A stretch of 64,000 nt of DNA from Saccharina japonica. Taxonomy: Eukaryota; Sar; Phaeophyceae; Laminariales; Laminariaceae. Below, in pieces: positions 45,013 through 54,599 of the stretch. Every line of letters starts with the position of its first letter. Positions within the stretch are counted from its first letter, which is position 1. The stretch is from assembly GCA_008828725.1 (NCBI GenBank), contig MEHQ01001899.1:310001-374000 (forward strand). The letters are read 5' to 3'. Under the pieces are notes generated by a model. That model had not been told where the DNA came from. It saw nothing but the letters and a program-made list of their open reading frames with translations, and did no database searches. The position numbers were made by a program, and so were the translations under genes.

Positions 45013-46477
45013 TATTATGATCATCGTAAAATTATTAATAGTATGTACCAGTGTGATATGTGATATGCGTACATATCGCAGATTGTCTTCCGAGAAGCCA
45101 CAAAAACAAGACCCCTCAACCCTCAAGAGTCAAGAGTCAAGAAGAGCCGTTCACGTTCAAGATTTCAAAGATTTTTAGTAGTTCCGGTGCCCACGGAGCA
45201 AGAAAAAAAAAAAAAAAAAAAAGGCCGATCGATGCATCGATGCTAAGCTATACAAGCTATGCTACCTATAAAATATGTACAGAACTGCAACCACTTTTTT
45301 GGGACAAAACTACTTGGAATTAGTGTCGTCTCATTTTTGGAGTAGTAAAAGCTTGACGTCACCCCATGGCACCATAAAGCATCATAATATATAATATATA
45401 ATATATGTCATCGCGGATGGCATCACACAGCCGGGATCATACACCGGTATTATACCTGGTATGATATGTGCTAGAATACCTGTATCGACACATTTATTTG
45501 TAGCATTCTTCCACCAGGTACGAGTAGCTGGTTGCCACAGGAACACAGAAGAAAGGGGAAGAAAAGGAACACAGCAGGGAGGAAACCAAATAACAACAGC
45601 GCCAGGGCGCACCCAGAAACCACCGGACGATGCGCGAAGGCTCGAAAGACTTCTTCTTCTTCTTGGTGTGATGACGTCAGTTAGTCCATCACGCACGGGC
45701 AGCGGGGGCGGCGGCGGTAGTATATATATATGATAGTAAATTACATACTATACATACATGTTATATGCGATGTATGATAGATAGCATACCGGTAGATACC
45801 CATACCCAGTTGTGCCACAGCCACACATAACAGAATATGCATGCATGGAGAAATAAGTATGTATGTGGCATATCCTACAGGGTATTTCTAAACAAAGTAC
45901 TTTTATTATTACTCGTACTGTTAACGTATGGTCTCTCACAGGTGCCGAAGTCGAAGTGGAGAAGACGGTTTTGCTGGACAGGTACTCGTACGAAGCTGAC
46001 GACCTGTCTTCCACAGTACAGCAGTGAATTAGAAATAGTACGAGTACCTGGTAGTAGTGTTGTTACATTTTTGTGCACTATCTATCTATCTTCTTTGTGT
46101 TTTCGCTGGCGTCCTAACCCCCGCTGTTCTTGCTCTTGCTCCGCTCTTTTTCCTCGAAAAACCAAATATATATACGAGTATATATATACATACTAGACTG
46201 CAGCCATTAGTATACCTGCTATTAATAACATAGATACCTAGATTCCTGGTAGAGATTATTAGATGGCCATTGGAAAAATAAAAACACCGGTTAACCACGG
46301 TTCGTGGAAACCTGGCAGGCGTTTGCAATTTGTCGATTTTCAAAATAAAAACGTGAATACTGCGGATTTTGTTTTGCTGTAAGATATGGGACTGAACGTT
46401 TACGGCACCACATGTATGTACATTATTAACACGAGCCTGCAGCAATGAGCAACGTAAACATAATAAACAAGCTGCTA

Positions 46478-46720
46478 AATTAGTCCGTTGGGCTACTACT
46501 GGTAAAAGGTTAACCGATACCTATATACCCAATATAAGCCTTGTAACACTCCTCCCCCCTGGAACGGACCGGATAATATACGGGTCGTAACACGCGGTTC
46601 CTATTTATGGGGATCCAGAAGTTACTTTTAAGTGTTTCCAGATTCGTTCTTGACATGAGGAAATTCGCTTTTCTTTAATAAGCGTTTTCATGGTGCTCGT
46701 GAGATTCGATTTCACGACCA
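46478..46720 (-). mobile_element. Family E tRNA-like unit
   Basis: TTAGTCCGTTGGGCTACTAC, CCCCTGGAACGGACCGG, CATGAGGAAATTCGCTTTTC and GTGAGATTCGATTTCACGAC match the array at 39.1-39.8 kb. It is joined directly to the RB copy on its right. Confidence 0.75.
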
Positions 46721-47100
46721 CTGTGTGTGTGTGTTCTTCACATTAAACCTTCCTTTCTACCCGTCGACATCCAGCACACCCAGTGTCCGTGCCGATTCAT
46801 CATCCTAAAAAGGTACCAGTTCTGTGGTCACAAAACTACGACACAGAGATACTACGCTCAGTGCAGTAAGCAGAGCAGACAATGCAATGCCATATACGTA
46901 CGACAGGCAAGACCTACCCTGCTAGCAATCCAGGTGCATGCAAGAGAAAAAAAGAGAAAAGAAAGAAAAAAAGCGAAAAGGAAAAATAATAGAAAGTAAA
47001 CATACTGAAGCAAATCAACAATCAAGCAACCAAACAAAAGCATGACAAAATGAAAAGAAAAAAAAGTGTCGTGCTTCTCCCAGAGGAGAAGCGACATCTA
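46720..47100 (-). mobile_element. Retroposon family RB copy, long
   Basis: On the minus strand it runs from a CGCTTCTCCTCTGGGAGAAG start to GGTTTAATGTGAAGAACACACAC. It is an inverted counterpart of 41,700-42,107. A 4-bp GTAC insertion makes TATACGTACGAC at 46,893-46,903, where the 51.9-kb copy has TATACGAC. Confidence 0.82.
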
Positions 47101-47182
47101 GTTAAAAGAAACCAAATGAAACTACAACCCACCCATGTACACTGTATGTCCTGCCTGCCGCCGTCGATGCCATTTATTAAGG

Positions 47183-47440
47183 CATTATTAATATCTTTGC
47201 CATTCGACAATGTGCAGCATGATCTTCAGCGTTGATCACTCATAAAATTCCCAAAAGCAGAAAACCACGGAAACCAAGGAAACCTATGCGTACAGTCTAA
47301 CACCCTTCTATGTCTGCTTCCCGCCAAGACTTATCCACAATACTCCATTTGTTGTCCTTGCTCCCTCCTTCTTCCCAATGTGCACTCTTTACGTTCAATT
47401 CTTAAGTCCTAAGCCGCATTATTAATAGTCCGTTGGGCTA
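47183..47440 (-). mobile_element. Retroposon family C copy, longest
   Basis: It contains all blocks seen at 33,655-33,890 in inverted order: CCATTCGACAATGTGCAGCA, TTGATCACTCATAAAATTCC, GAAAACCACGGAAACCAAGG, CACAATACTCCATTTGTTGT and CTTAAGTCCTAAGCCGC. There is no interruption at the position where repeat J entered the 33.7-kb copy. Confidence 0.78.
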
Positions 47441-47611
47441 CTTGTAAAATGTTAACCGATACCTCGTTGTAATGGTGCGGGCTAGGAAGTTGTCGTCCCC
47501 CCCCTCGCCTTATTGGCGACTCATGGGATAGGTCTCTGACGTTGGCTTCGTTCACAGCGCCTGCGTTCACGTTCGATTGCCTTTCTTTGCGTTTTTTTTT
47601 GGTTCTTAGCC

Positions 47612-47905
47612 TAGCAACTTAGTTAGAGGTGTGGGAGGGGTTTTGAGGAGCCGCATCTTCGACTCATGTTTTAATTCGGGGAACTGGGATTTCCCCGTTT
47701 TTCCCATATTTCTGCATGTACGGCTCATCAGGGTGGGCTAGTGTAATGGTGTGGGCTAGGAAGGCCGGTAAGTACCTCTGTATAGGTAATTGGTCCGTTT
47801 TCGTATAACTTGGATGGCATTCGTATTCGGGGTATTTATAAGATCTGAGGGCCATACTTGAAGCCCGTCCCGAGGCAGATGTCATTTGGCTCGGGGATGA
47901 ATATA
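47612..47905 (+). repeat. Dispersed repeat family F, copy 3
   Basis: GAGGTGTGGGAGGGGTTTTG, GAGCCGCATCTTCGACTCAT, GGCTCATCAGGGTGGGCTAG and ATTGGTCCGTTTTCGTATAA. It is an inverted counterpart of 37,880-38,170. Confidence 0.7.
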
Positions 47906-47914
47906 ATAATGTTA

Positions 47915-48235
47915 AGGCAGTAGTCTGTTGGGCTACTGGTAAAAGGTTCACCAATCACCTACCGAATCTAAGCCTTATAACATTCTCCCCCCCTGGAACG
48001 GACCGGATATACGGGTCGACGCGTGTGACCAGCACGCGGTTCCTCAAAACCCCTCCCACACCTACCTCTAAGTTGCTAGGCTAAAACCCATTGTGATTTC
48101 ACGCGCAGGTTCGAGTCCTGCCGACGACGCCATTTGTTAAGGCATTAGTCTGTTGGGCTACTGGTAACAGGTTAACCAATCGCCTACCGAATCTAATCCT
48201 TACAACAATAAACTGCTTCTCTTCTACGCTTGACT
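47915..48235 (-). mobile_element. Family E units with a tRNA-like T-arm block
   Basis: Two GGGCTACTGGTAAAAGG-like units (47,925 and 48,150) flank GCAGGTTCGAGTCCTGCCGACGACGCCA-type sequence at 48,105-48,132 (+ strand). That block has a perfect 5-bp T-stem and a CCA-like end but no matching acceptor or D-arm upstream. It is a tRNA-derived fragment, not a tRNA gene. Confidence 0.6.
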
Positions 48236-49182
48236 CTACAGAAAGTGAGTAACACCAAGGATGCTTAATAGACAAACCTGCAAGGGGATACTCTGTGTCT
48301 CACCCAGTCATATCACATCGTACACCTCTACCCAACCTAAGCCTTTTATAACAAACCTCACAGCGTGAAAGTTGGGCAAACAAAGTTCAAGGCCCCTTCC
48401 TTATAGAAAACCAGATACTGGTACATATTATATACCGGTACATAATATACTCACGTAGGAGTACATAAACCAACACCAATGTGCAAATCGAGGAAAAATA
48501 AAAAACATCACCCACACACCACCCCCGTGCGTGGTTTCCCATGGTTTGGAGGCTTTAATATCTGCCAAACAAAAGCCTTTTAGTACTGCACTGTTGCGCA
48601 AAACAAAACAAACGTATTTGACTCAAATTCCAAGTAACAATAATCTGCCCCCAAAACGGGAGTGAGTGCCGTTAGTCAGTTCTGTCTGGTTTTTCGTGAT
48701 TGACAATAATAACGCCTTTTTTCGGTTTTCCGAAAATGCTATCCGGTCGGTGCCCATCTCTGTATCATACCGTGTACTGATGTAACCAATATGATGATTT
48801 GATAACACACACATACCCTGGGGGAAAATTCCGAAGCAAGTTTCTCCAAACCCATCAATCGGGCAAGCCCACAGGAACTTAAGGGGGGGCAAACCCAACG
48901 AAAACGGCACAGCAGTGTTGCTTGGGAAAGATACATCGATGATATGTTTCCATGACGGAAGACGCATCGCTCCGAATTATTATAGCATTTTGTTATAATA
49001 GCAATATTAATAGCACTATTATTAGCATTATTACTTTGCTTTGTCGTTTGTTAGCAGCGCTCTCGCCATTATCGAGAAAATCGGGTTAAAAACAGCGCAT
49101 TAATCCGAGGGAATATAAAATACGAGTAATAAGTAGTAGTATTTTTGAATAGTAGTAGTAGTAAAACTACCTGGTTTTGTCG

Positions 49183-49222
49183 AGGGTAGAAAGGACGGTT
49201 TAGTGTGAAAAACACACGCACA
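49183..49222 (+). mobile_element. Retroposon family RB, minimal 3' end
   Basis: GAGGGTAGAAAGGACGGTTT and AGTGTGAAAAACACACGCAC. It ends about 10 bp before the left hAT target duplication. Confidence 0.7.
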
Positions 49223-49238
49223 CCTACCTGGTATGAAT

Positions 49239-49933
49239 TAGAGATGGCTCCCGGATTTGTGGGAACCGGGTACCCCGAGGCGGGTACCCGGAACCGTCGG
49301 TACCGGTACCGTCCCGGTTCCATTTTTATTACCCGCGGTACTGGGTATCCCGGGTACCCGGGAACCCGGGAACCCGGGTGCCTGTTATTAGTTACGCTCC
49401 ACGGAGCCCCCGATAGACAGCGCACAGCGCACAGCATACCCTACCTACCTTCACACAACACGCCATACACACACACGAGACCCCTACCAGCTACCAGCGG
49501 AATAGAGATGGCTCCCGGATTCGTGGGAACCGGGTACCCGGAGGTGGGTACCCGGAACCGTCGGTACCGGTACCGTCCCGGTTCCATTTTTATTACCCGC
49601 GGTACTGGGTATCCCGGGTACTCGGGTACCCGGGTTCTTTCGCATTTTTATTCATCGAGAGAGACGACATGAAGGCTTGTCCTCCCACCTTCCGCCTCAC
49701 CACCCCGCCTGAGGACCGTTCACGCCGCTCAAACACAAGAATGGAGCAAAATGTACATGTAATCTCGGGTACCCGGGTACCCGGGAACCTCGAGGAACCC
49801 GGGTACCCGGGTACCCGGGAACCCGGGTACCCGGGATCCCCAGTACCGCGGGTACCCGGGACGGTACTGGTCAAATCCCACCGAAGGCGGTACTGGTCCC
49901 GGTTCCAATTTTTGAATCCGGGAGCCATCTCTA
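49239..49933. mobile_element. Non-autonomous hAT-type transposon with perfect 8-bp TSD
   Basis: The termini TAGAGATGGCTCCCGGATT (left) and its reverse complement (right) are flanked by identical GTATGAAT at 49,231-49,238 and 49,934-49,941. TAG-type ends with an 8-bp duplication are diagnostic of the hAT superfamily. At 695 bp it lacks a transposase. Subterminal regions are made of GGTACC, GGGTACCC and CCCGGG palindromes. A third copy of the left end begins inside it at 49,503. Confidence 0.88.
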
Positions 49934-50674
49934 GTATGAATAGTGTGTGGTAGCTACCCGATTGATGACTTACTTGGTCTGTCTGGGTCTTCTTCTGTCG
50001 TCATTAACTACTAAAAAAAAAGTTTGTCCCAACTCACACTCTTTCGTGCGAGCCGTACGGTAGCAGTTACATACTATTAATACTTAATACATAATAACGT
50101 AAAATAAATGGGGTTTTTTTTCGTCGCCGAAACACGGCTGGCCTACTGACGGCACACACACGCCGTTTCTTTGCCTCACACGCGCCACACGTACCGGTAA
50201 TACAGAGTATACTAATATTATATACCGTCAGAATAATACATAATATGACGACCTACGAGTCGTATCTCCTATCTATGACATACAATATATACGACGTATG
50301 ACATATATATACGAGATATTTTCAGTAGTGTGAGGCTCCACACCGCAAAGTTAACCGCGACAAATTGCTGTGTCTGCCGTTGCGTGTTGCGTGTGACCTG
50401 CCACCAGATACTGCTGCTTGCTGCTGCCGTAATAGTCTGCATTAGACCTGGTAGTTGCGAAAGGGGGGAATGAATGCTTCCCTGTACAACAATGACTTTG
50501 CCTAGACTATTACATACTACTGCTGCTGCTGTGTACATGCATGTTGTACATTTTTTTGTTTGTTTATTTTTCCATGTTTCATGTGTGTGTATGTATGTAC
50601 TACTACTACTACTACGGCAGTAGTAGTATATCTTCGCCCATCTTTTATATTTCATCTGTTTTCTCTCTCCCTCC

Positions 50675-50832
50675 AATGAATAGTCCATTTGCGTCACATC
50701 GGTTTTGATGTGTCGCATGATACTGCTACGCTTTTGATCTGGAGAGTTCTTCACTTTTGTTCCCTGAGTCGTTTTTGGAACAACACTACACATTGTCGGA
50801 TGGCAAGCAAGCATAATAATAATAATAATGAA
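50675..50832 (+). mobile_element. Retroposon family D copy 2 with (ATA)n tail
   Basis: GTCGCATGATACTGCTACGC, TTTTGATCTGGAGAGTTCTT, CATTGTCGGATGGCAAGCAA and (ATA)n. It matches 34,100-34,275 closely. Confidence 0.8.
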
Positions 50833-50877
50833 TAGTCGTATCTCATATCGGGGATCGGGGGTCACATAGCAGAGAGA

Positions 50878-51030
50878 GGCTCTCCCGCCCTCCCCACTAG
50901 GTATAGGGTGCGTGCCTTTTGCACTTTTATCTCGAGAAAAAAACATTCATGCCTTCCTTCCCTCGTCGACTCCCGTCGAATTGCACCTACTACCCGCACT
51001 ACGAGTAGGCGCTCGCAGCATTTATTTATT
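50878..51030 (-). mobile_element. SINE-A copy, decayed internal part
   Basis: CTTTTGCACTTTTATCTCGAG, ATTCATGCCTTCCTTCCCTC and GTCGACTCCCGTCGAATTGC align with the body of the better copy at 51,480-51,560. Both ends are lost. Confidence 0.6.
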
Positions 51031-51359
51031 ATGTACGAGTATAGTTCATTCATTTTACGGTTATATAATAGAGGGTTAGCGCTCTTAGCAGGTAGAGGAT
51101 CATTCCTCCTAGGTAGGGCTAGGGTTAGCGCTCTCAGCAGTCAATTCCTTTTTATTACATGCATACATTTTTTGCAAATGAATCCACACTCTCTCACCAT
51201 GGTGGGATGCGAACTCCAGGATCAACGCCATTATTGATATTAGCTTCGAGGGTAACCACTATAGGCACCGGGGCGGCGACTGGAATTGCATATCAATACC
51301 TTCCTAACTCCTTCCATGCCCCAGGGGTGTACTATACATCGCATCAATCTACCGGTAAC

Positions 51360-51690
51360 TTTTTTTTTTTTTTTTTTGGTTCATCCCATTTATTATCTTC
51401 GCACTTCCGTCTTTCTCCCTCCCTAGTCGTAACTCAGATCCGGGGTCACAAAGTAGGCTCCTCTCCCTCCTCCCCCACTACGGTTCTTGCCTTGCATTTT
51501 TATCGCGAGAAGATTTCAGCACTTTCTTCCCTCGTCAACTCTCGTCGAATTTTGCTTACCCACGCTATAATATGCGCTCTCGACAGACGGTGTCATTTGA
51601 GAATAAAAACCTCCATGGGGAGAATCGAACCCTCGACATCCGGGCCTACAGGCCTCGTGGCTACCAGTTAGACCACCGGGGCGACCGGCT
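51360..51690 (-). mobile_element. SINE-A reference copy (cleanest tRNA head, poly-A tail)
   Basis: On the minus strand the head GGTCGCCCCGGTGGTCTAAC, TGGTAGCC, a variable arm and box B GGGTTCGATTCTCC (51,608-51,690) resemble a tRNA. The T-stem has one mismatch and there is no paired acceptor. The body and GAGTTACGACTAGGGAGGGA lead to AATAAATGGGATGAACC and an A17 tail. It lacks the micro-insertions seen at 4.4 and 40.5 kb and is the best estimate of the founder sequence. Confidence 0.82.
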
Positions 51691-51746
51691 CCTATTATTA
51701 ATAATTAATAATTAATTCGCCGTTGTTACCTTGCGACGTGGCTATC

Positions 51747-52015
51747 TTATGTGTGTGTGTGTGTTCTTCACATTAAACCTTCCTTTCTACCCGTCGACAT
51801 CCAGCACACCCAGTGTCCGTGCCGATTCTTCATCCTAAAAAGGTACCAGTTCTGTGGTCACAAAACTACGACACAGAGATACTACACTCAGTGCAGTAAG
51901 CAGAGCAGACAATGCAACGCCATATACGACAGGCAAGACCTACCCTGCTAGCAATCCAGGTGCATGCAAGAGAAAAAAAGAGAAAAAGAAAAAAGCGAAA
52001 AGAAAAAATAATAAA
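51747..52015 (-). mobile_element. Retroposon family RB copy, uninterrupted
   Basis: (GT)n, then TTCTTCACATTAAACCTTCC through GTGGTCACAAAACTACGACA and TAGCAATCCAGGTGCATGCA to an A-rich stretch. It carries none of the micro-insertions found in other copies and serves as reference. Confidence 0.82.
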
Positions 52016-52139
52016 AAGTATCTTATACCCCTTCCTCACCCTCACTCATATGACGTGGTATGGTACAGCAGTATAATATAATACCATGTGTACAACAGTC
52101 TGACTATGTTTTGTGTAGTCACACCCCAAAGATGACGTG

Positions 52140-52232
52140 TGTGTTGTGTGTTGTGCGTGTTCTTCACATTGTTAAACCATTATTGATTTCGTTTCTTCCT
52201 TCCTTGTACCCATCGACATCCAGCACACCTGC
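52140..52232 (-). mobile_element. Retroposon family RB fragment
   Basis: GTGTTCTTCACATTGTTAAA and CCCATCGACATCCAGCACAC, with insertions of about 15 bp between them relative to other copies. Confidence 0.6.
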
Positions 52233-52371
52233 AGCAACAGCAGCAGGAATAAACAGCAGCAGCAGCAACATGTTACAGGAATAAACAGCAGTAGTAGCAG
52301 CGCTCGTGCTTATCCTTCGTCCTAAGAGATATGCCAAGTATATTTGTATGATACCTGGTACAAGCTCCTCT

Positions 52372-52373
52372 GC

Positions 52374-52439
<66 letters not shown>
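52372..52439. repeat. (GTT)n microsatellite
   Basis: About 22 uninterrupted TTG/GTT triplets; the (ACT)n/(CTG)n array follows at 52,590. Confidence 0.95.
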
Positions 52440-52589
52440 CACGAACTGTTATTTACAACTTACGAATACATTACCGCGGTCGCCGCCGCTGTGGAAACCA
52501 TCTGTCAGTTACTATGAATATTAATGTACCTGGTAATAGTTTTGGATAGCACAGCTCAGACAGGAGGGTATATTCGTCTATTCGCTACT

Positions 52590-52597
52590 ACTACTTT

Positions 52598-52643
<46 letters not shown>

Positions 52644-52660
52644 ACTGCTACTGCTGCTGA

Positions 52661-52691
<31 letters not shown>

Positions 52692-52745
52692 GTTGCTACT
52701 GTCATTACCACTACTACTACTACTACTATACTACTACTAGTGGTG
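52590..52745. repeat. (ACT)n/(CTG)n compound microsatellite
   Basis: ACT triplets switch to CTG and back three times over about 155 bp. Confidence 0.93.
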
Positions 52746-53069
52746 CTAGTGGTGCTACTGTCATCGTACCAGTAATCTACGCACCATACACCACCACAGC
52801 GCTGTTAACCTATGGTACACATCATATACATAAATACATGATACAATTTACAACAGCTATTAATAGTAGCTTCGGATATCCTGTGCGATTTTTCAGGGTG
52901 TACGTAGCACGTAAAACGCAGAATTTGGAGCGAGAAGTGCCCAAGATCTACACTAATACTGGTACAAGAAGAGTAATAATTGTTACGGTATTGCCCTGGA
53001 AGGCCGGTAAAACCCCAAGGAACTCGCTTCCTTTCTTGGCGTTCCTTCGCGGCTTCGCGACCTCACTGT

Positions 53070-53212
53070 TCAGAGGTGTGGCAGTGGGTGTTGAGGAGCC
53101 GCACCCTCGACTCATTATGCTCTAGTTCGTGGAACCGGCATTTCCCCCACATTACCATAGTTCTGCGTAATGTACGGCTCATCAGGGTGGGCTAGTGTTA
53201 TGGGATAACCCC
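53070..53212 (+). repeat. Dispersed repeat family F, copy 4
   Basis: CAGAGGTGTGGCAGTGGGTG, GAGGAGCCGCACCCTCGACT and ACGGCTCATCAGGGTGGGCT match 47,612-47,770. It lies about 170 bp upstream of the LINE fragment. Confidence 0.68.
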
Positions 53213-53384
53213 AGAAGGCAAGAAAAGCCCTAGAATAGGATACGGTAATGGAATGGTTATTACTCGGGAGGCCTTGTTCGATAGGAGGACAAGGGAAGGT
53301 GGTATTACAGTAAGCATCTCTCTGTCCTCTCAGACCTCATCGCGCGACTTGAAGTGAATCCTAACTCTTCTCTTTCTAGCTCCA

Positions 53385-54010
53385 AACAACCTTGCGCCGG
53401 GCCAACGGCGCGGACAAAGAGCTCGGGGTCGAGGTAACGCAGCGACTTCAGCGGGCATGGACATGTTTCGGGCGGTATAAGACGGAAAAAATTGACCACC
53501 CGGGTGTACGCTTGCGGCCGAAGGTACGGATGCTGAAAGCCGAGGCAATCGAGACGCTAGTGTACGGGTGCGTCACGTGGAGCCTGAACAAGGCTTATTA
53601 CGACAGACTACGGCAGGTCCACCACAAGATGCTTCTACTCCTATACCCCGGCTGGCGGAAAATGGAAGCGCGAAAACCACACACCCTGTCTCTATCCTGC
53701 ACCGACGAGCTTGTCCAGGAAGACTGCTCCGAGAACATTGAGGCGACGGTGCGCGCAGACGAGGGATGTTGTACGCGGGCTTCGTGTCACACCCATGGGA
53801 GAGGCTACCCTTGCCGAGGAGGGTGATGTTTAGAGAGACGGTCGGAGATAGTGGCTATACTCCGGGGGGGCAGGAGAAGGGTTGGATTCGAGAAAGATCT
53901 GAAGGAGTTCGGTATCAAGTCTGAAGGGTGGCGAGAGGCAGCACAGAAGGCCGGCAGATGGTTCCGACGGGTCGAGGACTGGGCGGAGGCCTTCATGCCT
54001 TCTTACGGGA
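53385..54010 (+). pseudogene. LINE-type non-LTR retrotransposon, C-terminal reverse transcriptase fragment
   Basis: The frame contains KVRMLKAEAIETLVYGCVTW, SLNKAYYDRLRQVHHKMLL and PGWRKMEARKPHTLSLSCTD. This is the thumb and C-terminal domain typical of LINE ORF2 proteins (LLYGCETW-like motif). After frameshifts near 53,750 and 53,830 another frame reads EKDLKEFGIKSEGWREAAQ and GRWFRRVEDWAEAFM. Catalytic YxDD, endonuclease and 5' parts are absent. It is a decayed 5'-truncated copy. Confidence 0.8.
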
Positions 54011-54089
54011 ATGGTATGGCATGATGAGGAGAGGAGAGGAGAACAGCGGCGGGGCAGGACAGGAAGGTTGCAACCGGGACATGAACCGC

Positions 54090-54330
54090 TAACACGAATA
54101 CGCGCGCGCAGGGGGCGAGGGGGGAGGGGGGGAGGCGGGTTATAGGGGGGGGTGGGGAGAGATTGCAGGTGGTAAGGAGGGAGGGAAAGAAGGAAGGCGG
54201 AAGGGAGGAGGTGGGGGAAAGGGGGAGGGGAGAAGGGAAGGAAAGTGAGGGGGGCGGAGAGGAGGAGGGAGGGAGAAGGGAAAGAGGGGGAGAAGGCGGG
54301 GCGGGGAGGAGGGTGCCCTGGCCGAAAGAC
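54090..54330. repeat. Purine-rich (GGGAGGA)n tract
   Basis: About 240 bp consist almost only of G and A on the + strand (GGGAGGAGG, GGAAAGAAGG units). It gives Pro/Ser/Leu-rich frames on the minus strand that are not genes. It lies shortly after the LINE fragment. Confidence 0.85.
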
Positions 54331-54599
54331 TGACGTGGCCAATATCGGCATGATACGGGCCTTGCCTTGGACGTACGCATTTAAAATATTGCCGCCCGGA
54401 CTTCCTTCCCTTTCTATATACCCCCAAGGCCTGCTTTTCGTTGCTTCTTTCCTTCTTTTCTTCATTTCGTTTTCCGTTTTCCCCGTTTTTCTGTTTCGCT
54501 TTTTCGCTTTATCACTATTTCTCTTAGTTGCTCTTATTGTTGGTGGATTATTTTTTCTGTTCTTGCCCCCCCCCGACTGCTTGCGAGTCTGCAAGTCTG

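Noticed and set aside
48105..48132. tRNA 3' half ending in CCA
   Set aside because: The T-arm is perfect, but no matching acceptor or D-arm lies upstream; treated as a tRNA-derived repeat fragment.
51608..51690. Possible true tRNA gene on the minus strand
   Set aside because: Box A and box B are recognisable, but the acceptor stem does not pair, the T-stem has a mismatch, and the sequence continues into a SINE body present in other copies.
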